Source of the DNA: Tolypothrix sp. NIES-4075
GTDB taxonomy: Bacteria; Cyanobacteriota; Cyanobacteriia; Cyanobacteriales; Nostocaceae
NCBI RefSeq assembly: GCF_002218085.1
Contig: NZ_BDUC01000013.1
Location: forward strand, 6,690 to 70,689
DNA length: 64,000 nucleotides
Direction of reading: 5' to 3'
The notes below the pieces were generated by a model. The model made no database searches, had not been told where the DNA came from, and saw only the letters and a program-made list of their open reading frames with translations. The stretch's first letter is position 1; each line of letters begins with the position of its first letter. The position numbers and the translations under genes were made by a program. Below, in pieces: positions 16,567-28,500 of this stretch.

Positions 16567-19500
16567 CTATCTTTGTCCTGAAATATTTGCTTGTGCTTGC
16601 TCTATGCACACTTTAAAGCATTCGGCTAAACTCTGAACATGGGGTGGATTCATCATCGTAACATGATTACCTGGAGCAAAATGGATATCTACGGGTTCAG
16701 TAGAAAACTTGCTCCAACCCAAGGCTGAATCCTGCAAAATCTGAGAATGTAATTCACTATCGGGTTGTTCAATAGCAGTCTCACTAGCACGTAACAGCGC
16801 AATTCGGGTGGGATAGACTCGTTGTGGTACATAATTGACTAGAGAGTTAGCTTTGAGAATTTGCATCATATTATTTAGCTGTGTAATTTCAGCATCGGGA
16901 GGCAGTATATCAACCATTTTTAAACGCTGTAGAACATATTTTAGTTGCTCCTCCCAAACTAAAGATTGCAGAATATCGTCAGAAATATCTAGGTTTTTTG
17001 CGAAAACCATTTCTGTGGCGCGGGCAAATTCAGCTAACCATTTAGTATCATCCCAGTCAATACCTATTAGCTTTTCTCGATCGGACGGGGCTTTACTATC
17101 AATAATGGCGACTAAAGCGACTTTATGGCCTTTGTGAATCAACTGCTGCGCCATTTCAAAAGCTACTTTACCTCCGAAAGAATGCCCTGCTAAAAAATAT
17201 GGGCCCTGTGGTTGAACAACTTCTAATTCTTGAATATACTGGGCAGCTATATCTTCAACTTGGGTAATTGCTTCTAACTCTCCAGAAAGATTATTTGCTT
17301 GGAAACTGTAGAATGGCTGGTCTGAACCTAAACAACGCGCTAAGTTAGACAAATAGAAAGGAGTCCCACCAGCTCCAGGAAGGCAAAATAAAGGTGGCTT
17401 AGAACCATTTGGTTGAATAGCTATCAAACAAGATGAATTTAAGCAATCCGAATCTTGCTGTACAATTATCGCCAACTGTTCAATAGTTGGATTTTGGAAG
17501 AAAGTTGCTATAGAAATATCTTTACCAAACTGTTGTTTAATTTGAGCCATTAAGTAAGGAGCTAAAAGAGAATGTCCGCCAAGGTCAAAAAAGTTATCTT
17601 TTACTCCTAACTCGTCAACTTTCAAAATCTCTGACCAAATTTGCGTTAGTTGCAGTTCTAATTGGTTACGAGGTGCAACAAATTTTTCTGAGTTGCTGGT
17701 AGTAGAAGGTGTAGGTAAAGCACGACGATCAACCTTACCGTTAGAAGTTAGAGGTAAAGATTCTAACACTATAAAAGCACTGGGAATCATGTACTCTGGT
17801 AGCTTGACCTTGAGAAACTGACGCAGTTGTGCAGCTGTGAGAGATTGTACCTGATTCGACACCACATAAGCAACAAGACGTTTATCCTCAGGTTCATCCT
17901 CGCGCACCACTACCACGCTTTCCCAAATATCAGGATGAGTTGCTAATAACGCCTCAATTTCTCCCAACTCAATACGGAAACCACGAATTTTAACTTGATG
18001 GTCTATGCGTCCTAAATACTCTAACTCGCCATTAGGTAAATAACGTGCTAAATCCCCTGTTTTATATAGTTTTGAGTTGTGGTTAAAGGGATTAAAAATA
18101 AATTTTTGTGCTGTCAGATCGGAACGATTTAAATAACCTCTTGTCACTCCAGCACCACCGACATACATCTCACCGGGAACGCCTAGAGGGACTGGTTGTT
18201 GATATTCATCCAGCACATACACCTGTAAATCGGGTATGGGACGACCGATAACGCTGGCTGTACTATGTAAATCAGCTTTACTCAAAGGACGATAGGTAAC
18301 GTGTACGGTGGTTTCTGTAATTCCGTACATATTTAGTAACTGAGGTAATTTATCGCCGTGTCTTTCAAACCAAGGTTGTAAACTCTGAATTTCTAATGCT
18401 TCTCCACCGAAAATGACTAAGCGTAAGTTTAATTCCCTAGCAGTTACACTTGACTGTTCTGCTTGAATTAATTGGCGGAATGCTGATGGTGTTTGGTTGA
18501 GAACTGTGACTTGTTGAGTAACTAATAATTGGTAGAATAATTCGGGCGATCGCGTCACTAAATAAGGTACTATTACCAATCGTCCACCATACAGTAATGC
18601 ACCCCAAATTTCCCACACGGAAAAGTCGAATGCATAAGAGTGGAACATTGTCCACACATCATCACAATTGAATTTATACCAAGCGTCTGTAGCTGCAAAC
18701 AGACGCACTACGTTTGAGTGATTGACTAATGTGCCTTTGGGTTGACCTGTTGAACCTGATGTGTAGATGATGTAGGCTAAGTTGTCGGTTGTGCAGTCAG
18801 TTACAGGATTATCTTGACTTTCTCTAGATATGTGTTTCCAGTCTGTATCTAAGCAGATGACTTTGGCTGTATGTTCTGGCAGGGCATTGAGTAGTTTTTC
18901 TTGAGTCAATAGTACTTGTAGCTGTGAATCATCTAGCATATATGCTAGGCGATCGCTAGGGTAGTCTGGATCTAATGGTACGTAAGCTCCCCCTGCTTTG
19001 ATTATGCCTAGTAGTCCTACTAGCATTTCTATTGACCGTTCTACGCACAAGCCTACTAGGGTATCTGGTTTGACTCCCAAGGTTTGCAAGTGATGTGCTA
19101 GTTGGTTGGCGCGAGTGTTTAATTGTTTGTATGTTAGAGACGCAACATGTTGCGTCTGTACATCTTCATACACTACGGCTACTGCATCGGGGGTGCGCTG
19201 AACCTGCTCCTCAAATAATTGATGGATACATTTATCAGTAGGATATTTGGTTTGGATGTTGTTCCATTCAACTAATAACTGTTGTTGCTCAGGTTGAGTC
19301 AGTAAAGGTAATTGGAAAATTAGCTTTTCTGGGTTGGCAATTATTCCTTCTAGTAATGTTTGGAAATGTCCCAATATTCGAGTAATTATTACATCATCAA
19401 ATCGGCTAGTGTCATAGCTAATCTTCACTGACAATTGCTCGCGAGGGACAGCAACTACAGTCAGAGGATAATTAGTTTGTTCAACAGCGCGAACATTATC

Positions 19501-22500
19501 TATAGAGAAACTATAATTTTGCGATTGCGCCGCAGACGCAGCATCAACTGGATAATTCTCGAAGACTACAATGCTCTCAAACAAAGACTTTCCTCTGGGT
19601 ACTTCGCTCCAACCTTGAATGTCTACCAATGAGCTATAGGAAAATTGCTCAGATTCAACTTGTTGCGCTTGTAAATCCTTCAACAAATCCAGCACTTTAG
19701 TCTCTGGTGAAACTTGAACTCGCACTGGCAATGTGTTGATAAATAATCCCACCATTGACTCTACACCAGTAAGAGCAGGCGGACGACCGGAAACAGTAGC
19801 ACCAAAAACTACATCTTTTTCTTGGCTGTAACGATACAGCAACATTGCCCAAGTCGCTTGCACCAGATTATTCATTGTCAACTGATACTGTCTGGTAAAT
19901 GTTTGTAGGGCTATTGTTGTTTGTGATGTAAGTTGGATTTGTTTTTCACTGTAACTAGATTTCTCTTGTTGACGATTTGATAATGGTTTATCCACTGTTA
20001 AAGGAGTGGGTGCTATAAAACCTTTGAGTTTTTCTCGCCAAAATTCTTCAGCTAGAGTTAAGTCTTGTTTTTGTAACCAAGCAATGTAGTCACGGTAGTT
20101 TCTAGTTGGTGTTTCAGGTAATTTTTCACTCTGACAAATTGCTTGATAAGACTGTAACAAATCTTGGAAAACCAAAGGTAATGACCAGCCATCAAGCAAT
20201 ATATGATGAGAACTCCATACAAACTGATATTTATCAGCACCTAATTGAATTAGATTCAGACGCATTAATGGTGCTTGAGACAATTGCAAGCCTTGTTGCT
20301 GCTGCGACTGCAAGAAAATCTGTAATTGCTGTTGCTGTTGTTGTGTAGATAGGTCTCGCCAGTCATGGATTTTTACAGGAATTTTTACTTGCCGATATAC
20401 TACTTGAAGTGGCTGTTGCTCATTTTTCCAAACAAAACCAGTCCGGAAAACCGAATATTTTGCTATTACTTGCTGCCAAGCTTTCTCAAAGGCAATTACG
20501 TCTATTTTTCCTGACAACGAAAAACTTAGATTTTCAAAATAGACTCCTGAATCTGGGGCATACAAACTCTCAAACAGCATACCCTGTTGCATCGGAGAAA
20601 GCGGATAAATATCTTCAATATTTTGCCAATTATCTTGATTTTTTAAATCAGTTAAAATTCGCTCTAATTCTCGTTGCTCAAGTTTAATCAATGGAAAATC
20701 TGAAGGTGTGTAACCACGATTTTCTGGTGCTAAACAATGCTCAATTAATTCTCGTAAGATGTTAACAAATTCTTGTGCTAACTTCTCAATTGTGTTGTGC
20801 TTATGGATATTTGTGCTGTAACTCCAATTGATTTGCAAACGTTTTTCAATAATAATGCTGTTGATATCTAAAAGATGAGAGCGATCGCTTTGCAAACTTT
20901 GGTTATTTCCAACAGGCTCACTAGCTGGCTGTAGCCAAGCGGATGTATTTAGGAGTTGGTCGAATTGTCCTAAATAATTGAAGCTGATTTGCGCTGGTGG
21001 TAACGCCTGTAATTTAGCCGTAATTTCTGTATTTTGGCTCAAATAACGCAATAAACCATAGCCAATTCCTTTATTGGGTATAGCCCGCAGTTGTTCCTTA
21101 ACAGATTTTAAAGCATCCGCGAGGTTTTCTGTTGCTCCCAGTTCTAAAAGTACAGGGAAAATGGTTGTAAACCATCCGACAGTACGCGATAAATCTACAC
21201 CATCAACAATATCTTCCCGTCCATGACCTTCTAAGTTGAACAGCACAGAGTTAAAATTCGTCCATCTGCTCAAAACCAAGGCTAAAGCAGTTAATAGCAC
21301 ATCGTTAATCTGAGTATTGTAAGCTTTCGGCACATCTTGCAGTAAAGCGCGAGTTTCTTCCTCAGTTAAGGAAACTAATACTGTATTGGCAGATGCAACC
21401 GTATTCGCTCCTGCTGTAAAATCAACTGGGATAGAAGGAACTGCGGCGCGAGATTCATTTAGCCAATAAGTTAGCTCAGATTTGAGCGTTTCTGACTGTG
21501 CGTATTCTGTTAATTTATAAGACCACTCTTTAAAAGAAGTTGTTTTAGCAGGAAGGGCGATCGCTTTACCTTGAGCAACTTGCTGGTAAGCTGTTTGCAA
21601 ATCCTCTAATAAAATCCGCCAAGAAACACCATCAACTACCAAGTGGTGGATAACAATGAGTAATCGCGCTCTTTTGTTAATACCCAGACAGAAAAAGGCA
21701 ACTTGTACTAACTTTTCTGATAGGTTCAAACTTGCCTGTAAGGAATTTGCTTGAGCTTCGATAGCTGCTTTTTGCTCATTATCTGGAAGTGTAGATAAGT
21801 CTAGTTTAAAGAAAGCAATATTATAAGGTTGGGAGTGAATTTGTTCCCAAGTCGATTCAGACTGTGTAAACCGTAAGCGCAACGCATCGTGATGTACGAG
21901 TAATTGCTGTAATGCTTGCTTTAATAACTCTGGCTTAGTGTCAGAGGGGACAGAGAGCAAAAACGTTTGATTAAAGTGATGATGATTTGAGAAATTTTGC
22001 TCAAAAAACCAGTGCTGAATCGGCGTTAGCGGTAATGTTCCCGTAACTAAACCTTGTTCTGCGGCGATCGCCTTGATTGTACCTGCTACTGCTGCCAACT
22101 GAGCGATCGTTTGATTGCCAAACAGTTGCTTGAGAGTCAATTGCAGTCCACCTTGCTTGGCTTTTGCCAGAATTTGGATACTGAGAATAGAATCTCCGCC
22201 GAGTTCAAAGAAGTTATCATTAATACCGACTTGCTCTACTCTCAGAACTTCTGCCCAAATCTGCGCTAATGTTTCTTCAATTTGGTTGCGTGGAGCGACA
22301 AAACTGGCTTCTAATCCTTCACGAGTATCTGGTGCAGGCAAAGCACGACGGTCAACTTTGCCATTGGGAGTCAAAGGTAAAGACTCTAGCAGTACAAAAG
22401 CATGAGGAATCATGTATTGTGGCAGTTGACTAGAAAGGAGCGATCGCAACTGGTTAATTGTAGGTAGATGCTGTGGGTTTCCTACCACATAAGCAACCAA

Positions 22501-25500
22501 GCGTTTTTCACCTGGGTTATCTTCGCGGGCGATAACACAAGCAGCTTGTACATCCTCATGTTGGTTGAGTAATTCTTCAATTTCTCCCAACTCGATGCGA
22601 AAACCCCGAATTTTTACCTGATTATCGATGCGTCTCAGGTATTCAATCGTGCCATCTGGTAAATAACGCGCTAAATCCCCAGTTTTATATAATCTACTAC
22701 CTTCTGCCTTCTCAAACGGATTAGGGATGAATTTTTCTTGTGTCAACTCTGGACGATTAAGGTAGCCTCGCGCCAACCCAGCACCGCCAATGTGCAATTC
22801 ACCAGGTACGCCAATCGGCACTGGTTGCAAATATTCATCTAAAATATAAACCTGCGCGTTAGCGATCGCACGACCGATAGGTACAACTTGTCTGTCACTA
22901 CCACGCTGACAAGTCCAGTAAGTTGAGTCAATACAAGCTTCTGTAGGCCCGTAGAGATTGTGTAAATTCACATTCAGCTTGCTTAACAAGCCCTCTTGCA
23001 AAGCCACTGGCAAGACTTCCCCACCACAAAAGACCTGCTTGAGGGAGTCACAAGTTTCGATTCCTCCCTGTTCTAAGAGTATTCGTAATAAAGATGGAAC
23101 AAATTGAACAGTAGTGACCTGTTGTTGAGCCATTAACTGTAACAGATAAGAACTGTCAGCATGGCCTCCTGGTTGAGCCAATAGTAACTGTCCACCTACT
23201 AACAAGGGGGCGTAAAATTCCCAAACTGAGGCATCAAAGCTAAATGGAGTTTTTTGTAAAACTTTGTCTGTTTCAGTTAAAGGGAATGTTGCTTGCATCC
23301 AGAACATATGGTTGCAAAGGTTGCGGTGAGAAAGCATCACCCCTTTAGGCTGACCTGTAGAACCAGAAGTATAAATCACGTAAGCCAAGTTACTAGCTTG
23401 TACATCACTGATGGAATTTTCTTGGTTATACTCACCGATTAAGTGCCAGTCAGTATCCAAACAAACTAGTTGTGCTTGATGGTCAGGTAAACTCTCAATA
23501 AGATGCTGCTGAGTCAACAACACAGAGACTTGAGCATCTTGGAGCATAAAGCTCAAACGCTCTTGAGGGTAATCTGGGTCAAGTGGTACATACGCTCCAC
23601 CCGCCTTGAGAATACCCAAAAGTCCTACCACCATTTCTAATGAACGTTCCGCACAAATACCGATCAATGTATCTGGTTTCACACCCAATGAACGCAAGTA
23701 ATGAGCTAATTGGTTAGCGCGAGTATTCAACTGGTGGTAAGTCAGTTGTTGATTATCAAATAATACTGCTACTGCATCGGGGGTACGCTTTACCTGCTCC
23801 TCAAACAGCTGATGAATACACTTATCTAGGGGATAATCTGCTTGAGTATTATTCCATTCAACTAATAATTGATGCTGTTCAACTTGTGTCAGCAAGGGCA
23901 ATTGCGAAATTCGCTCCTCTGGGTTAGCAACAATACTTTCGAGTAAGGTTACAAAATGCCCTGCCATACGCTCAATTGTGCTGGCATCAAACAAATCAGT
24001 GCTATACTCCCAAACCCCTATAAGTCCATCACCTGTACTGAGCGTAGTCGAAGTAGCAGTGTTCTGCATTGATAAACTTAGATCGAACTTTGCTGTTGCG
24101 CTTTCTGCCGCCAATGGAGTTACAGTTAACCCAGTCAATTCTATTTGAGACATAGGCGCATTCTGAAGTGCAAACATCACTTGAAACAGTGGTGTATAGC
24201 TGAGGTCTCTTTGTGGCTGCAATGCCTCAACTAGCATTTCAAATGGCAAATTCTGATGAGAGTAAGCCCCCATTGCCATGTCTCGAACACGGTCTAGCAA
24301 TTCGCTAAAACTGGGATTACCTGCTAAATTGCTCCGCATCACTAATGTGTTGACAAAAAAGCCAATTAACCCTTCTATCTCCGAGCGATCGCGGTTGGCA
24401 ATTGGTGTCCCTACCAAAATATCTGACTGTCCTGTATAGCGGTAGAGTAACGTATCAAACGCTGCCAACAGCGTCATAAACAGAGTACAACCTTGCTCCT
24501 GACTCAGCTTAACTAATTTCTCTGTTAATTCAACTGACAGCGCAAACTGTTGATATGAGCCTGTAAATGTCTGTACCGCAGGTCTTGGTCTATCTGTAGG
24601 TAAAGCTAATAAAGCAGGTGCATTTGCTAGTTGCTGTTCCCAATACGAGAGTTGGCTTTGCAGTACATCACCTTGTAGCCACTGTCTCTGCCAAATGGCG
24701 AAATCTGCATACTGAATTTGCAGTGGTGCTAAAGGTGACGACTCACCGATTGAATAGGTATTGTAAAGTGCTGCTAGTTCAGTAATCAAAACGCCCATTG
24801 ACCAACCATCAGAGACAACATGGTGCATACACATTAACAAGATGTGTTCTGTCTGTGAAAGCACTACTAAGGTCGCTCTCATTAACGCATCACTGGCTAG
24901 GTCGAAAGTTTGTATTGCTTGTTGTTGAGCTAATTGCTGTGCAGTTATTTCTTGTTGGGTTGCTGATAAATGTGTTAAATCAACAATTGAAAGTATTTCC
25001 TGTTCCCTTTCCCCTGTTAAGAGTTCCCTAATTATTTGTGTTGGTTGTCCATCAACTGTAATAAAGTTTGTGCGTAATGCTTCGTGACGACCAATTATTT
25101 CTTTTAAGCTTTGCTCTAAAGCATTTTGATTGAGATGTCCAACTAAACGCAAAGCTATAGGAATATTATATAAAGCACTGTTCGGCTCTAATTGATCTAA
25201 GAACCATAAACGTTGTTGAGCAAACGACAGTGGTAAGTTTGTATTGTCTGCTCTTGGTACAATAGGGGGTTCCGAAATTTCTATTTTTTGTTGCTGTAAC
25301 TTATCAATTGTTTGGGCTAATTCTGCTAATGTGGCTGTGGCAAACAATTCACGCAATGGTAATTCTACTTTAAAGATGTTGCGGATGCGTGAAACCAATT
25401 GCGTTGCTAATAGCGAATGTCCTCCTAGCTCAAAAAAGTTATCAGCAATGCCTACTTTTTCTACTTTCAGAACTTGCGCCCAAATTTGAGTTAACAATTC

Positions 25501-28500
25501 CTCAATAGGGGTGCGTGGGGCGATATATTTGTCTAAGTTGCTGTTGTATGATTCGGGTGCAGGTAAAGCACGGCGGTCTAATTTACCACTAGGAGTTAGT
25601 GGCAATGATTCCAGCACTACAAAAGCACTGGGTATCATGTACTCTGGGAATCTTGCTTTTAAATATTGCCGCAGTTCGCTAATTGTGGCTGTAGAGTCTT
25701 GATGTTGTACCACATAAGCTACTAAGCGTTTATCGCCAGGGATATCTTCGCGGGGAATGACACAACAAGCTTGCAGATCGCTACGCTGGCTTAATGCTGC
25801 TTCGATTTCGCCTAGCTCAATGCGAAAACCACGTATTTTTACTTGGTTATCAATACGTCCCAAGTATTCAATATTGCCATCTGGTAAATAACGGACTAAA
25901 TCGCCTGTCTTATATAATTTACTTCTTGCTATCTGCTCAAACGGATTAGGGATAAATTTTTCCTGCGTTAACTCTGGACGGTTGAGGTAGCCTCTAGCTA
26001 AACATACACCACTAATGTATAACTCTCCTGGAACACCGATAGGTACAGGCTGTAAATATTTATCTAAAATGTAAATCTTTGTATTAGCAATTGGCTGCCC
26101 AATAGGAGGAAGTAATGGCCAAGTTTCCACCGAATTATTCAGTGTAAAAGTAGTGACTACATGGCTCTCCGACGGCCCATAGTGGTTGTGCAGATTACAA
26201 TTATTCAGTTTGCTGAACCACTTAGAAATGGCGGGAGTAATCTGCAACTGTTCGCCAGCAGTAATAATTTCTCGTAGATGGCTTGTAACTATTTCACTAT
26301 CAACAGCTACTTCCGCTAGTTGCTGTAAGGCGACAAAGGGAAGAAACAGTCTTTCAACAGCTTTTTCTTCTATAAAACCTAATAAAGCCAAAGCATCACG
26401 GCGCAATTCCTCTGTAATCAATAGCAATGTGCCACCAGAACACCAAGTAGAGAATATTTCTTGGAAGGAAACATCAAAGCTGATGGGTGCAAATTGCAGG
26501 GTTTTTGCCCCATGAGAAATTGTTGTATTTTGCAATTGCCACAAAATCAGATTGCACAAGGCAAGCTGATTCATAGCTACACCTTTTGGCTTACCTGTAG
26601 AACCAGAGGTATAAATTACATAACCTAAGTTATCAGTTTGTACATTAGAGATAAGATTGTCTTGGCTGGACTGAGAAATTAATTGATTGTCAGTATCCAA
26701 ACAAACAAGTTTTGCTTGATGTTCAGGTAGTCTGTCAACTAGTGACTCCTGGGTTAACAATACTGAAACTTGAGCATCTTCAAGCATGAAACTCAAGCGT
26801 TCAGCCGGATACTCTGGGTCAAGCGGTAGGTATGCACCACCCGCTTTGAGAATCCCCAAAAGCCCAATGACTATTTCTAAAGAACGCTCAACACACAACC
26901 CCACTAGGACATCAGGTTTGACACCCAAAAATTTGAGGTAATGCGCCAACTGGTTAGCACGGCAGTTCAATTGGTGATATGTTAGAGACGCAACATGTTG
27001 CGTCTGTACATCTTCAAACTCCACCGCTACTGCATTTGGGGTACGCTCTACTTGTTCTTCAAATAACTGATGCAGAGATTTTTCACGGGGATAATCTACG
27101 TGAGTATTGTTCCACTTTACAAGTAACTGTTTTTGTTGTACTTCTGTGAGTAGGGGTAATTGGGAAATTTGCTGCTGTGGGTTTGTAACAATGCCTTCGA
27201 GCAATGTTACAAAATGACCTGTCATCCGTTTGATAGTGTCTGCATTAAACAAGTCTGTGTTGTATTGCCACAAAGCTACCAACCCATTGGTAGTGTTTTT
27301 GATGAATAAGGTTAAATCAAATTTAGCAGTTGTTCTTTCTGTGGCAAATTCACTTACACTCAGCCCATCCAGTTCTATTTCAGATGTTTTCCCATTTTCG
27401 AGGACAAACATTACCTGAAACAGTGGTGTATGGCTAAGGTCACGTTGTGGCTGTAAAACTTTAACCAACTCCTCAAAGGGGAGGTCTGGGTGTGCGTAAG
27501 CTTGCAGTGTCAGTTGCCGCACTCGACTGAGCAATTGCTGAAAACTAGGGTTGCCAGATAAATCGGTACGTAGTGCTAAAGTATTGACAAAAAAGCCAAT
27601 TAACCCTTCAAATTCCAAGCGATCGCGTTTAGAAATGGGTGTGCCAATTACAATGTCATCGGAATCTGTATATCGATAAAGCAAGGTAGCAAATGCTGTA
27701 AACAGCGTCATGAACAGTGTAGCACCCTCTTGCCTCGTGAAATTAGCAAGTCCTTGGCTCAGTTCATGGGAAAGTTCATGGCTGTAGAGTGCGCCTTGGA
27801 AAGTTTGAATGGCTGGTCTTGGTCTGTCTGTAGGTAATTCTAGTAAACTAGGAGCGTTTTGGAGTTGTTGCTTCCAGTAGTCAAGCTGTTTTTGGAGGAC
27901 TTCTGCTTGTAACCACTGGCGTTGCCAAATAGCAAAGTCGGCGTACTGAATTGGTAACTGGGGTAGTTTTGGAGATAAGTTGTTGCACAGGGCTGAGTAA
28001 ACGGTTGCTAATTCCCGCATGATTACACCCATTGACCAACCATCAAAAACAATGTGGTGTATGGTGATTAGCAAGACATATTCTACCTCTGTGAGTTTCA
28101 GTACAGAAGCTCGAACTAAAGGAGAGTGAGCCAGGTCAAAGGGTCGAGTTGTTTCTGCTGTGGCTAATTGTTGAAGAGCGATCGCTTTTTCACTTTCAGG
28201 TAATTGAGTTAAATCTACTACTGGTACACTTAAAGTTAGGCTTTTAGCAATTACTTGAACTGGCTGCTCGTTGATGGTGTGGAAGTTAGTACGTAAGACT
28301 TCGTGGCGAGAAATAATTTTGTTGAGGCTTTGCTCTAGTGCCACGACGTTTAAGTGACCTTGAAGTTTGAGAGCTATTTGTTCGTTGTAGGATGGGTTAT
28401 CTGGTTCTATCTGGTGTAATAACCAGAGTTGTTCTTGAGCAAAAGATAGAGGTAAATTCTGAGGGCGATCGACTTTTATCGGGGTAGTTGCACTACTTTC

